Below are positions 47,804-58,749 of a stretch of 64,000 nucleotides of DNA, one piece after another. Positions within the stretch are counted from its first letter, which is position 1; every line of letters starts with the position of its first letter. This DNA is from Bradysia coprophila (taxonomy: Eukaryota; Arthropoda; Insecta; Diptera; Sciaridae): the NCBI RefSeq assembly GCF_014529535.1, contig NW_023503409.1, positions 2,914,390-2,978,389 on the forward strand. The letters are read 5' to 3'. A program made the position numbers and the translations under genes. The notes beneath the pieces are model-generated. The model was not told the DNA's origin, did not search any database, and was given only the letters and a program-made list of their open reading frames with translations.

Positions 47804-49139
47804 CAACCGTTAAAGGAAGGTCTTTTCCTCGCAACAAGAAATTGTTTGAACGCTTCTAACACTTGATTGGGATTCTATCTTCGACATATTTTCAAATCTG
47901 ACCGGACATTACACAGCAAAGAAACATATAACACAAACAAAAAAGTATTAGCATCACTATACAATGATCATCACCATTTTTATAAATTATTTTAACTAAA
48001 TTTACCATCAAACAGACACTGAATTTTCTCGAATTCATTTTCGTATTCCTTTTGTTTATATATTTTCTGTGTACAGTAAACTATTTTGCGATGCAGTGCA
48101 ACGACAATGTTGTACCATTCGAGACAAACTTGAATTCACGTATGATACGGAACATGGAACATAATATCATTGAAAATCGAAAGTTGCAAAGACCGAGCTT
48201 GCTAATTATCGGGTAATTACATAAGAGAAGTATATTCCACGGTTCCATATGAATCACCAATACATGCGCATCGCATAAGAGCTCAATATAATGCCTACCA
48301 CAAGGTACCTGCAGAGCACTACATGACATCGTCACCGCAAAAAAATCTGCTTTTATTGTAAGATATTGTAAGCTGAACAATGAAGGTGAGATGTTTGCAT
48401 TAACTTCCAGGTCAACCGCAAAATCACTTGTTACAAGTACTAGCGTTTATCCCCCCGTTGCACACTACTTGTTGCATACTACTAATCTCCTGCCTGGCTA
48501 ATACTAATGAATTAATCTTAATCAAAAGAACTGAAATGTTACCTTAGGTATGACCAATAGAAGAAGTTAGCACTACATGTAATGTAGTACTGTTCTACAT
48601 ATCCAGAATTAAGATCACCTTTAAAGAAGAATACAGCGATAGTGTAATCTATTACATATTATGATGCACTGACCATCTCAAGGCACTAACACAACAAGTG
48701 TTGACGACGATAACATCCATTAACAATCATCATTTCGTAATGCAACACAGACACACCAAAGACTTTCACTTTTTGACTGAGTCTTTTTTACATAAACCGA
48801 CGTTCCGACTACATCATTTTACATCGCTATTTATTCCATGGTATGTTGCACAAGAAGTAAAGAGTGGTTAAAGTCGTTGGCATTGCTCGTTGAAAAACCA
48901 TAAACTCTTTTCAGTTGATATTAGTACGTTCGTCCGGTTATTTTGTTTATAACTGTTAGACATTGTGTAACACATTTATATAGTCGCTAATTAAACATTT
49001 TGATTTCTTGTTAAACGCGCAGGTACACACAGTTTGATACGTGAGCTCATTCATGTTCCATTTTATTTGGATGGTTCAAACTTAAAATATAAAATCGTTT
49101 CACATTGCACTTCTTTCATTCGAAGAGAAATATTTTATA
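47804..49139. other. No gene seen
   Basis: No coding exons or bounded repeats were recognised. This segment would include the promoter of the small secreted peptide gene that begins at 49140. Confidence 0.4.
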
Positions 49140-49892
49140 ATGGCCAAACTCTGGATTATTATTGCTGTGAGTATGACTAATATAGTGCGGCGTTTTACGT
49201 TAAAAATAGTTTCCCGTGTCAGTGTAGTGTAAAAATGGCTGATACGTTTTCCATTTATGAAATTGAGGACGTTGAAATAATCCGACTTTTGCGGTGAATT
49301 TTTAGTAATTTGTGAAGTCAAAAATTTGTCGTATCGACAATCATAATTTATAGGTCGGAGAAAAAAATGTTATTCGAAAAGCTCTGCATTGGAAGTACAT
49401 ATCTTCGTCAAGAGTATGTGAAGTGCTCTTTTGGTGACTCGTTTCATCGACATCGACATCGAATAAATGTTTGTCTCTAAGCTAAGTGCTTTTCGCCCAA
49501 CATTCTTACCTTCCCAAAATTTCTTAGAAAACGTTCTAGGTATTTCAATAAGCGAATTTCTCGATAGTAGTAACTCCTGTAGAGTTATGAGTCCTCAAGT
49601 TTCTCAATAAAATAGGAATTTCAAGGTAATTGTATGTTTTCAGATAATTTGTGTGTTGTCACTGGGTCTAGTTTCTGCATCTGTTCAACCGCGGGCACCG
49701 AACTTCCAGTATTTTGAAAGGTAATAAAATGATTGAATTGGAATGCATAAAGTTTGATGGAAATTTATTTGTAGACCGAAATATCGCTATCCGTATTACG
49801 ACGAAAACGGACGAGGAAAACTCTTATATGGATATGGTGGGCCCGAACTTTATCAATACAAAAGCTATTCGCCATTAGAGGGAATTCATTGA
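49140..49892 (+). CDS. Small secreted peptide, 73 residues (3 exons)
   Basis: Exons 49140-49166, 49644-49720 and 49775-49892 join with GT-AG introns (477 and 54 nt) into 73 codons plus stop. The first 21 or so residues (MAKLWIIIAIICVLSLGLVSA) form a strong signal peptide. The mature part is Tyr/Gly-rich: RYPYYDENGRGKLLYGYGG, then PELYQYKSYSPLEGIH. An AATAAA lies about 20 bp after the stop. It looks like a short secreted or extracellular-matrix-type peptide. I have a vague sense that related sequences exist in other insects but cannot name the family. The regular exon phasing and signal peptide make it a confident gene despite its size. Confidence 0.8.
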
Positions 49893-50010
49893 GGATATTT
49901 GATGGGGTGTTGAATAAATTGCATGTTTTGTAGTTAATTTTTTTGTTAATTTTTTAATAAATTATTAAAATGAGAATTTTGGAAAGGTGTTGGACTCATA
50001 CTACTTCACA

Positions 50011-50221
50011 TATACCTCGTACATAGCAGTTACGAGTTCGAAAACCTATGGGCAGTTTTTCGTCCTGATTGTTAATCACTAATAAAATAGTTTCTACGTG
50101 ACATCATTGCATCACGCTCGCACCAATGCATTACCAACTTGGGTTAGCTCCGGATCCTGACGTCCTAGAAACTATTTTATTATAGATTTAGAATAAGGAC
50201 GAAGAACTACGTACGAGGTGT
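50011..50221. repeat. Foldback, about 210 bp
   Basis: TACCTCGTAC near 50014 is inverted as GTACGAGGT at 50210. Inside, CGTCCTGATTGTTA and AATAAAATAGTTTCTACGTGAC pair with the complements near 50160-50211. Confidence 0.7.
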
Positions 50222-50683
50222 CAAGTATAAGTACGGCATATGAGAGGAGAGGATTTTGTACGATCTAGTCGATCTATACAAATTATTCGATTTCTATGCA
50301 CACAAAAAATCGTACTTTGGGGTTTTCATACAATGGCTATCAAAAAATTAAAAAAAAGTCAACAGGTGTGTTTTTGGCCTTCTAATTGATGTCAAAGTCA
50401 GCTTCGGTGCTTGACAGTGCTTTGCTTAAAATCTAAAAAAGAACCTGGAAAACTGTAAAGTAGTAAATTGACTACTTTCATAAGGTAGAAATGCCTAGAG
50501 ATATGAAGAAAATGTAGCGAGCATCATAATTTTAATCAACATTTTCTTGCTGCTGAAATAAGAAAGACTGCATCTACAGCGAGCATCCCAAACCAAGGTT
50601 CTGAAAGAACAGGTTAAGACACTTACGAAGGCGGGTGAAACACAAATATTGACAATTCAGACATGTATATTGTTTGAAAAGTC

Positions 50684-50911
50684 CAAGGCTGTATACTTTG
50701 AGGAGGTCACGCAGACCGCCATTTTATTAGATACGCGGGAACACACCACTTCTGATGATTTTACATGTAAAAAAAATTCACCACATCATCAAGACTACGA
50801 GAATCATCAGAGTAGGTGAATTTTTGTATGAAATCGGCCATTTTATCATCAACTGTGGTGTGTAACCCGCGTATCTGTATCTGCGTGACCTCCCCAAAGT
50901 ATACAGCCTTG
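50684..50911. mobile_element. hAT-like MITE with 8-bp target-site duplication, inside outer foldback
   Basis: CAAGGCTGTATACTTTG and its inverted copy form the ends. GAAAAGTC is duplicated at 50676-50683 and 50912-50919. The arms extend through GGTCACGCAGA. A related right end (CTCCCCAAAGTTTACAGCC) lies at about 54147-54166. Confidence 0.82.
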
Positions 50912-50937
50912 GAAAAGTCAACTTATTTTTTTTTTTG

Positions 50938-51067
50938 TTACAGGCTTTAACATTTCAAATGTCTCACTGTCATTTTTTCCAAAGAATGTCATTGTGAATT
51001 CGCAATGACACAATGAAATTCTCTGAAAAATTTGACAGTGAGACATTTGAAATGTCAAAGACTGTAA
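50938..51067. repeat. Foldback MITE, 130 bp, inside outer foldback
   Basis: TTACAGGCTTTAACATTTCA is inverted at the right end with two mismatches, and the arms continue through AATGTCTCACTGTCA. No coding capacity. Confidence 0.78.
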
Positions 51068-51597
51068 GTTGAAATCGTCATCTAAAATTTTTCAAACCTA
51101 GTTGGCGCTACAGGAAAATTTTGATCACACCGCCTTCGTGATCAACTCGAAAGTGTCTTAACCTGTTCTTTCAGAACCTTGCCGCAAACAGGTTTCTTCC
51201 AAAGCCGTTCAAAATGTCAATCGTTATCCATAGAGAAGCCAACACAACCTCACTTTGAAGTTTTAACGAACAAATTTGTTTAAGTTGCGGTTATGTTTGC
51301 TTCTGTGGATGACGGTCGGTTGTTTTCGTCCTGTCAAAATTCGTTTTTTCCGTACAATGGAATAAACCTATAGCTCGTTAAAAATTTCTATGTATATTGC
51401 GCCAAAACTTGCAACTAGCAGAGACCTCTGTGTTTCAGAGGTGTCAAACAATTTAGCTGTGACAGCTCAAATCTTTTTAGAGTGGCTAAAGTTTTTGTAT
51501 TGAGCGCTATATTCAGAGGTAAACAGGAACATACACGGATCGCTTTCCAAACGTTTTGCACAATTTTTCGACTAATTTACAATCAAATTTCATCGCA

Positions 51598-51924
51598 ATG
51601 TCCCGTAAGGAAGCTCTCTCGCAGTTTATCAACCAGATTCATGGCCGACCGGTTGTCGTAAAACTTAACAGTGGAGTGGATTATCGCGGTAAGTGAAATA
51701 TTCCAATTTCAATATAACCATCGCACTCTCAGATTTATGAGAAACAATAACAAAAAAAAAATCACTTCACATCAGGTGTTCTCGCCTGCCTCGATGGTTA
51801 CATGAACATTGCCCTGGATCAAACCGAGGAATATGCAAATGGTCAGTTGAAGAACAAATACGGCGATGCATTCATTCGTGGTAACAATGTGCTGTATATT
51901 TCTACGCAGAAGAGAAGAGTCTAA
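51598..51924 (+). CDS. LSm6: LSm6, U6 snRNA-associated Sm-like protein
   Basis: Exons 51598-51688 and 51776-51924, joined by an 87-nt GT-AG intron, encode 79 residues. The Sm1 motif (GRPVVVKLNSGVDYRGVLAC, then LDGYMNIAL) and Sm2 motif (AFIRGNNVLYIS) are intact, and the whole protein is nearly collinear with human LSm6 (about 80 residues). LSm6 is part of the nuclear LSm2-8 ring that binds the U6 snRNA 3' end and of the cytoplasmic LSm1-7 ring in mRNA decay. AATAAA follows the stop at 51925-51930. The gene converges on an unrelated gene whose stop is only 38 bp away, so the 3' UTRs must overlap. The start is the first ATG in a CAATG context and gives the expected length. Confidence 0.97.
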
Positions 51925-51962
51925 AATAAACTCACTTTGAATTTCGGTTACGAAACGAGTTT

Positions 51963-52467
51963 TTATTTCGTCCACTTCTTATGCTGAGCAAAGTCAAATT
52001 TGTGGAATCCATTTCCCAGGGCAGCTATCAATCGTTCACCACGATATCCAAACTTTTGCTGGTAATTGAAACGGGATTTAGCACCGGTGTCGGGATGAAA
52101 GTACACGGCAATATCACGTTGGTATTTAGATCCACCGAGAATAACCTCTGCAAAATAGGCCATCATCGCTTTGATCCGGTTGAAGTTATCAAATGGATCG
52201 ATTATGTTGAATGGTTGATGACGACCATAAATTCTCTCTCCAGTTCGGGTATGTTGTGGATATTTGAAGAATTTCACATTTCTGAGATCTAAGTTCGATA
52301 AATCCAGTGTGGCTTCAGTAATTGCAAATGTAACCAGCGAAGAACAGAACTATTTCAAAGGAAATGAGAGTGGATTCGTTGAATCAAATTCGCAAATCGT
52401 TGCGCGGAGTCTTTGGACTTACCAACAAATTCAGCAGGTTCATCTTCACCAATTGAATAGTCACACT
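51963..52467 (-). CDS. Unrecognised conserved-looking protein, 3' exons
   Basis: The last exon (52288-51963) is joined through a 134-nt GT-AG intron to an exon ending at 52423, and the frame continues upstream to about 52467 (CDYSIGEDEPAEFV). A possible acceptor (CATTGCAG) precedes this point, so a further 5' exon is expected but was not found. The protein is basic and aromatic: KFFKYPQHTRTGERIYGRHQ, PFDNFNRIKAMMAYFAEVI, GGSKYQRDIAVYFHPDTGAK, then FNYQQKFGYRGERLIAAL. It has no signal peptide or membrane segment in the visible part. The composition would suit a small structural or mitochondrial protein, but I do not recognise it. The stop codon overlaps an AATAAA on the same strand. Confidence 0.72.
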
Positions 52468-52927
52468 GCAATGAGTTGTCGTGCAGTTTTGATTTTTTTT
52501 TTAAATTCAAAATTGTTCCTATTCATTGTTCATGTCACTAGACTTTGCCTAATTAAGCATTCAATTCATGAGGCCGATTGAAAGTGAATTTCTTTTATAT
52601 CAAAAGCCACGCATACTAATTACCGATTATACCTTCTCGGTTACCCCATCGCAATCAATTGTATTAGTTTCAGTTGTCTGATCGATCGCAATTGTATTGT
52701 ACATGACCATCCTAGCTCGTCTTCAAATTTTTGCAGAATCGTTTGGTGTGCTAGGAGTGTGGAGAATATCACAAAAATTTGATTTGCTTTTTAATTGAGG
52801 ATCTGAGCTTTGATGATTGTATGGTACGTAGTTTCAACGCAGTAACAGAATCCTTAGGTAACGTATACGGAATGAAACGCATTCGTTTTTCTTTGCAATC
52901 TTTATTGAAAATGTATACTTCATACCA

Positions 52928-53875
52928 TTAATGTCGCTTCCGCCTGTCAGACTGACGATCCTTATCTCTACCTCGATCTCTGTCGTAGTCTCTATCGTAG
53001 TCCCTATCGTAATCCCTTCGTCGATCGCTGTCACGCTGCTGGTCGTGTCGAAACTTTCTCTCCTTCTCTCGTGCCATTCGCTCGCGTTCCCGCTCTTTGC
53101 GATCTCTGTCTATTTCCGATTTTCTTGCATTGTTCGCTCGTTCGACTTCCTTAGCGCGTTCTCGATCCCTGTCGACCTTCTTTTGTTCGTGACGTCTGTC
53201 GCGTTCTCTGTCATTTGATCGGGAACGCTCTCGTTCTTCCTTTTTCGGCTTTTTCTTCGGCGATTCACTGACCTTATCAACAATTTCCTCATCGCTAGGC
53301 ATATCCTCGTCTAAATCGTCGTCCAATGCTGACACCTTCGGTTCCAGCTCATTGTTCTCCTCCAATATCATACGTTTTTGAATTCGCGGTAAAATAATGT
53401 CGCACACCCGATCATTCCTCAACAGTTCATCGATGTATTCATCCATGTGCATAATTTCGAATTGACCGGAACGATTTTGGTTTCGCAGCTTGCGATTGTC
53501 ATTGTACAGCGGTTCCAGATATTTGTAACAGTCCAATGATGTACCCGTCAAGCGTAAGTAGAATGCACCCAACGCACGAACGTATTTGAACTCTTCGTTT
53601 TTGATGAACTCGATCACAATATCCTTCTCCGGTTGAATTTGCAGCATTTTAAGTGTAAGGCAGAGGAATGGAGTTGGACGAATATTTCCACCGAATACAC
53701 CACCAACGTATCGAATTTCCATTGCTTTATCTACGAGCAATTCAGCTGTTAATGCAAAACATTGTTCCTTCCAGAACTTCGAGTCGTAAATGCGCGAACG
53801 AATAATTTTCTCGATCAGATACTGTGGATTGGTACCGTGCACATTTCGTGCATCTTTCACCGTTCGATTTGCCAT
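52928..53875 (-). CDS. Prp38: Pre-mRNA-splicing factor 38 (PRP38A type)
   Basis: A single exon of 315 codons starting at the first ATG. Residues 1-180 or so are the PRP38 domain (MANRTVKDARNVHGTNPQYL, RSRIYDSKFWKEQCFALTAE, YVGGVFGGNIRPTPFLCL, YVRALGAFYLRLTG, LRNDRVCDIILPRIQKR). An acidic linker follows (DDDLDEDMPSDEE), then a long Arg/Asp/Glu-rich tail with repeated DYDRD units near the end. PRP38 is a component of the spliceosomal B complex needed for activation. An AATAAA lies at 52906-52901 on the minus strand. Length and layout agree with metazoan PRPF38A. Confidence 0.97.
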   Translation of the reverse strand: MANRTVKDARNVHGTNPQYLIEKIIRSRIYDSKFWKEQCFALTAELLVDKAMEIRYVGGVFGGNIRPTPFLCLTLKMLQIQPEKDIVIEFIKNEEFKYVRALGAFYLRLTGTSLDCYKYLEPLYNDNRKLRNQNRSGQFEIMHMDEYIDELLRNDRVCDIILPRIQKRMILEENNELEPKVSALDDDLDEDMPSDEEIVDKVSESPKKKPKKEERERSRSNDRERDRRHEQKKVDRDRERAKEVERANNARKSEIDRDRKERERERMAREKERKFRHDQQRDSDRRRDYDRDYDRDYDRDRGRDKDRQSDRRKRH

Positions 53876-54145
53876 GGTTTTGGCTTTAAATAAACTCTTT
53901 TGTATTTACCGAGCTTCCTTCCTCTTCAAAACATTTTTGTGAAACGTTTGTGGCTTTGACATTGACAGATTTATGATAAATGTTTTGTGGAACGTGTGTT
54001 TGGTCGTTTTGGTTGTAGATGTTGTAGATTGAATCCATCGATTAATTGAATTGTAGATGGAGCTGGAAGCACTAGTGTTAGTTTAAGAAACTCAAAAATA
54101 TTCATTCTTTCAGAGCACTGTGCTAAGATTCCGAGGATGTAAACC
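53876..54145. other. Prp38 upstream region
   Basis: Presumed promoter and 5' UTR of Prp38. I see no other gene, and no TATA box could be assigned. Confidence 0.35.
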
Positions 54146-54146
54146 T

Positions 54147-54310
54147 CCCCAAAGTTTACAGCCTTGCTATGACTCAATTCAATTTTGTTTTTATGCTTCG
54201 GGACGAAATTGAGGGCAATTTTTGTTCTTTTCTCGAGTTTTCGGCCCTTTGCATGAAAACCTACATGTGTACCTGCTTTGGACGATTGATTTTAGGCACT
54301 TTCGTTAATC
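54147..54310. repeat. Fragments of two dispersed foldback families
   Basis: CTCCCCAAAGTTTACAGCC at 54147 matches one end of the element at 50684-50911. The adjoining part, through CTTTGCATGAAAACCTACAT and GCTTTGGACGATTGATTTTA, is the reverse of 1981-2170. Both are partial copies. Confidence 0.6.
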
Positions 54311-54414
54311 AACACGACCTGTTTTTGCTTTCTTCGAAAATTCGACCGTTCAGAACCTGTTTTTGCTTTTTTCGATGATTTTCGATTACCACTACAAGTA
54401 ACAAAGATTATTGA

Positions 54415-54710
54415 ATGGGAAAATGTGTATTTCTAAAGCTTTCAATGGAATGTAAATTAAATTAAAGTTAATTACAATTATTGATTACAATAATTTTGCT
54501 ACTTATTTTACATGCAAATAAGTGCTAAAATATTAATTATTTAAGGGTTAGGTGTAAACTAAGCTTCAAATTGTATTCATCCAAGTTTAAGCAAATTGAT
54601 TCGACCTAGTTATCGTTATTAAATTCTGATTTTCTCAGAGAAAATTACGGCTAATAATTTTATACCTAAGGTCTTGCTTAATTTAAGGAAAATTACCGAA
54701 TTATCATGCC
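54415..54710. repeat. Odorant-receptor-unit spacer, copy 1
   Basis: GTGTATTTCTAAAGCTTTCA and following sequence (GCTAAAATATTAATTAT, CGACCTAG, GGAAAATTAC) match the spacers at 56815-57060 and, in two pieces, 58750-58810 and 59335-59520. It marks a further duplicated unit whose receptor part is missing; a retroelement fragment lies beside it. Confidence 0.6.
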
Positions 54711-54794
54711 ATTAGGCGAAAACTGCTACTTTCGCTTAACGAATGAGGGCAAATCAACTTTCGCAGCACTAAATGCATGCAATATATATTATGT

Positions 54795-55695
54795 ACCTGT
54801 TGCCAAGATTTCGTGACTTGGGTGTGATTCTGGATACAAAATTAGACTTTTCAGCCCACATCGAACATATAACAAGTAAAGCGTACTCAATGCTCGGCTT
54901 CTTGAAGAGGATTTGTTACGAGTTTCGTTCCGTCAACGCCCTAAAAAGCGTCTACTGTGCTCACGTAAGATCACGTCTAGAATACCGCACTGCACCACGA
55001 AAATATCTGCAATTGAGTCCATTCAGAGACAATTCATCATCTACGCCCTAAGACGAACTGTACGGCGTGACAATACCTTCAGACTGCCTTCATATGATTC
55101 TCGCTGTAGGACAGTTGGTATTGAGGCATTATCAAGAAGGCGCATCAATTTGAGTGTAACTTTCATGTACGATGTCCTCACCGAACGAATTGACGCTCCC
55201 GAGCTGAAGTCTAAGATAAACATTCGACGACCTGCCCGCGATCTTCGTTCGAATGAATTTCTGCAAATCGACCAACACCGAACCAACTATGGATTATATG
55301 AACCAGTCAATTATATGAGCATGATCTTCAATCGATTCGCACATTTGTACGACAGATCAACCTATAGGATTACGTTCCGTAATCGCATTCGTGCCATGGA
55401 GCTACCAGAGCGCTATTCGTTTATCACCTACAGGATGAGCTAAGTGTTTAGCTGCCGTTTCGTTCATTGCAATTTGATTGATTTGATTTACTGATTTGTT
55501 TTCCTCTTTTCCTTTTCTTTTTCTTTTTCTTGTTTTTGAATTTTCTTCAGCTTTTTTTATCTTTTTGACGAATATTTTTTCTTCAATTGTTTGAATATGA
55601 TTCTTGTTTTCATCTTTAATTTCTATTTTTGTCATAAATATCAGTTGGTTTTATACTGTTGATAAATAAAAAAAAATAAAAAAAAAAAGATTGTT
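54795..55695 (+). mobile_element. 5'-truncated non-LTR retrotransposon (Jockey-like), decayed
   Basis: Two overlapping frames (about 54800-54990 and 54985-55443) encode the C-terminal part of a non-LTR reverse-transcriptase protein: DLGVILDTKLDFSAHIEHI, MLGFLKRICYEF, LKSVYCAHVRSRLEY, then after a frameshift IESIQRQFIIYALRRT through RYSFITYRMS. The polymerase core is missing. The 3' end carries an A-rich tail with AAATAAA units at 55664-55689. Frame change and 5' loss show it is dead. Confidence 0.82.
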
Positions 55696-55766
55696 ATTTT
55701 GACGTGTAGGACATTATTGCCAGAGCCGAAGGCGTGGGCAGTAATGCCTACACGTCAAAATAACAG
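55690..55766. repeat. Foldback MITE at the LINE tail
   Basis: TTGTTATTTTGACGTGTAGG is inverted as CCTACACGTCAAAATAACA with a GCCGAAGGC loop. It directly follows the poly-A tail of the retroelement. A related AGCCGAAGGCG core occurs at about 55933. Confidence 0.75.
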
Positions 55767-56164
55767 TCTGGCAATAGGTGCATACCATATTTTATCTGTC
55801 GAGACCAGATATATCGAGATAAGTAAAAACTCCCTAGGGAGATAAGCTCGAGATTATCGTTCTAGATAGATAATAAATATTACGCACCTGTGTCCAATTG
55901 TTTATTTTGAAGAATTGGTGATTGTGATTTTAAGCCGAAGGCGCGGATCATAATCAAACTCGTGTCGACGCAAAGATAAACCCAAACTCACTCTCCGTGC
56001 TGATGCATAATAGAAAGTTTGCGTAATTGACATATAATTATAAGTCGACATATAAATCCGAATTTATAAGTTATAATTCACGTGGTTCGGTCAAAAAAGC
56101 GTAGTAAGAATAGATGTTTTTGAGTATCTACGGAACGATAACCGAGAATCAATTCGTAGTGACC

Positions 56165-56240
56165 ATTCGCAGGCGCCTGCCAATAGCCAAATTATTATTA
56201 AATATACTATTGACAGGCGCCTGCCAATAGCATCTTCCTT
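56165..56240. repeat. Two copies of CAGGCGCCTGCCAATAGC
   Basis: The 18-bp word, which contains the palindrome CAGGCGCCTG, occurs at about 56171 and 56214. Related GGCAGGC and GCCAATAGC words follow to 56312. Confidence 0.55.
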
Positions 56241-56349
56241 TTACATAGGCAGGCATAGCATTTTTCCTTTCACAAAGACTATTCGCTGGCGAAATGACGT
56301 GCCAATAGCATATACGTAATACATTATGGTTAACAAAAGTCAATACAGG

Positions 56350-56800
56350 AGTACCTGTATTCCAGTGATAACTGATATGTGTACTATACTATTCCAGTGA
56401 TAACTGTCCAATATACAAATCTTTAGAATTCATGCAAACGTAGCAAAATCGAAAACTTCTTCTGTGAATAAATATCGTAAGTGTATCAATTGGATTGGGT
56501 TAGTTTGTAGCACAGTAGCTCGGTCCAAACCAGTGAAGTATAATAATTCTTTAGCCTGGAATCCAATTTTTCTGTTTTGTTTTTCGACCACATAAGACCT
56601 GCTTAATAACCTACCATTTCAATGTCGTACAAGCAAAGAATTTGTAAAAAATATACTACGACAAAGTACCAGTAAATAATTTGGTCAAAAATTGGCTTGC
56701 CTAGCCCTGTGTCTATACTCATCCTCATCTTTCCATTTCTGACAAATGTTCCTAAGAAGCAAATATCGACATAGTACTTAGCTTGGCTTCATTCCAAATT
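56350..56800 (-). pseudogene. Odorant receptor pseudogene (internally deleted)
   Basis: Read on the minus strand, this segment matches in order the end of exon 2 (GGAACATTTGTCAGAAATGG), exon 3 (TTTTTGACCAAATTATTTAC), a shortened exon 4 and exon 5 (CCAATCCAATTGATACAC) of the intact receptor at 57094-58649. Exon 1 and most of exon 2 are missing, and the duplicated-unit spacer follows directly at 56815. Stops and frame shifts are frequent, and GTTATCACTGGAATA is duplicated at its left end. Confidence 0.75.
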
Positions 56801-56814
56801 ACAAAAATTATTTT

Positions 56815-57060
56815 GAATAGTAAAATGTGTATTTCTAAAGCTTTCAACAAAATGAAAATTAAAGTCAATTACAATTAAAGGTAAGTGCTAAAATATTAAT
56901 TATTAAACGGTGAGATGTAAACTAAACTTGTTATCATCGAGGTTCAAGCAAAGCCGATTATCTTCAATACAATTGAGTAGACCTAGCATTGATCCTGATT
57001 TTGTTTGAGAAAATTATGTCTGATGCATGTTTGACTTGTTTGAGGAAAATTACAGAAAAT
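56815..57060. repeat. Odorant-receptor-unit spacer, copy 2
   Basis: GTGTATTTCTAAAGCTTTCA begins a spacer homologous to 54421-54700. It separates the deleted copy from the intact receptor gene. Confidence 0.65.
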
Positions 57061-57093
57061 ATTATTGAACGAAAAAAACCAGTTGTCGGTCGA

Positions 57094-58649
57094 CTAAACA
57101 GCTTCCGTTAAAAACGTGTAGTACGTATAGATGCTTTTCAGTATCTACAAACAATATTCGATGATAATTCTGTCAAATGTTTGAGCAAAACTCAATTGAG
57201 TACCTGTATTCCAGTTATTACTGACAGTGGTGCTAGAGGTCCGATCCACAAATCTTTGGAATTCATACACGATCCTAGCAAAATCAAAAATTTCTTCTGC
57301 GAGTACACATCGTAGGTATACCAATTGGATTGTGTTAGTATATAGCACAGTCGCTCGTTCTAAGGCATCAAATTCAATTTCTTGGACTGTTACTCAATCG
57401 AAAAATGTTCAGTTACTCACTAAAATTGTTGCCCTTGTTCCAAATAAGCATTGCAACAACATTTCGATAAACAACCCATACGCGATTCCATAGCCTGAAT
57501 TCCAGTTTTCCTGTTTCGAATTAGAAGTTATAATCGAAATGTGCGAACCACTTGAAAAGATTCAATTAAATTGATCATTTACCACTTTAACTTCGTACAA
57601 GCAAATGATTTGTGATATGTACACAGCCGCAAAGTACAAGTAAATGGTTTGGTCAAAAATTTTCTTCATTTCTCCAATATAACTGCAAGAAAATTAAGAT
57701 TGTTTTTGCCCTAACATTAACTGGAACTAACTCTGGTCGGAATTATTTCATACTTATATTTATCTTGGCATTTCTGGCAGATGTTTCTAAGTAGAAAATA
57801 TCGATCCGACAAAGTGCTTTTTGCAGTGTTACCCCAAAATGCGTCTAGTTGTTTGACATCAAGCTCGATGAGATCAATTTGGATCGAGTAATTTAAGATT
57901 ATAGCGTAAAATTGAAAGCCGACGTACAGCGAACCGACAACTGCGTAGACACCCATTACAGTCATAATAGAATTTGCCAATAAAAACCCGGACAATTCCG
58001 TCTGATCGATGAACACTATTTCAATGGGTAAAATTGACACCAGCTCGCCATTGAATATAAACAACTTCATTGGATTGTACAAGAATATTAGGACTGATGT
58101 TATTTCCACCAAAGCAATGAATATGTATATTCTCAAGTTGTAACGTTGTCGCCTCTTCAATAGCTCGGTTGCATTGTTACCAGCTAGTCGTGTGATTTTA
58201 AAACTAAATCTGTGCAATGCCGTTATTTCTTTGTAGTATTTAAAAAAGCACCTGATCCTAAGTGAACACTGTAATACACTTACTGCAAATATTTCTTTTT
58301 TTTAAGTACTCATTACATTCATTCTAATTACCGATATTGATATTCCATACAAAGCAAACGCTTGGAAAATTTTCTTATTTTCACCGTTTGCAACATTCTT
58401 GAATTGTGTAAAAAATATTTGAAGCCACGAAAAAGCGAAAAGAATCATAGTAAACCAAAATCTAATATTAGTTTTAATTTCGTAGCCAAGTTTCCAACCC
58501 AACACTGTACCAAAGATGTCTATAAATTGAAACGATTGTTTCAAAGTTCTGGTGGTGTTATTGCGTTCTTTCATTTTAACTTGGACTCGGTGTAACATTT
58601 TTTTAGATTTATTTTTGCTGTTCAAAGTTTCCAGATCGTTCGGCATCAT
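57094..58649 (-). CDS. Insect odorant receptor (7tm_6 family), 6 exons, intact
   Basis: Exons are 58649-58332, 58268-57754, 57682-57583, 57510-57421, 57359-57204 and 57144-57094. All five introns are GT-AG, 59-73 nt long, and keep frame, giving 409 residues, the usual length for the family. Features are an intracellular N-terminus (MMPNDLETL) leading to TM1 (NIRFWFTMILFAFSWLQI), the ELDVKQLDAF and RYFLLRNICQKC loop segment, IFDQTIYLYFAAVYISQIIC, and the C-terminal signature MLLQCLFGT, NERLCYILTQSNWYTYD, KKFLILL and ILKSIYTYYTFL. Such receptors sit in the dendritic membrane of olfactory neurons and form ion channels with Orco; the ligand cannot be read from sequence. The start is the first of two adjacent ATG codons. 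Paralogous pseudogenes flank it on both sides. Confidence 0.92.
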
Positions 58650-58749
58650 CACTTCAGCGTTACGTTGTTATGTATTCAATTTAATGTTTAAATAAAAATG
58701 TCTTATCGGTAGGACTGCCAACAAGTTACAACAATATTACATCAAAGTG

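Larger units (their letters stand above)
50595..51180. repeat. Outer foldback of a three-layer nest
   Basis: AAGGTTCTGAAAGAACAGGT followed by TAAGACACTT and ACGAAGGCGG is inverted at 51130-51180. The space between the arms is largely filled by two other, unrelated foldback elements (50684-50911 and 50938-51067). Confidence 0.8.

Noticed and set aside
52931-53218. 95-codon open frame (+) opposite Prp38
   Set aside because: Antisense shadow of the Arg/Asp-rich tail of Prp38.
57145-57348. 67-codon open frame within the receptor locus
   Set aside because: Shadow frame: the real receptor exon 5 (57359-57204) lies in another frame and carries the family signature.
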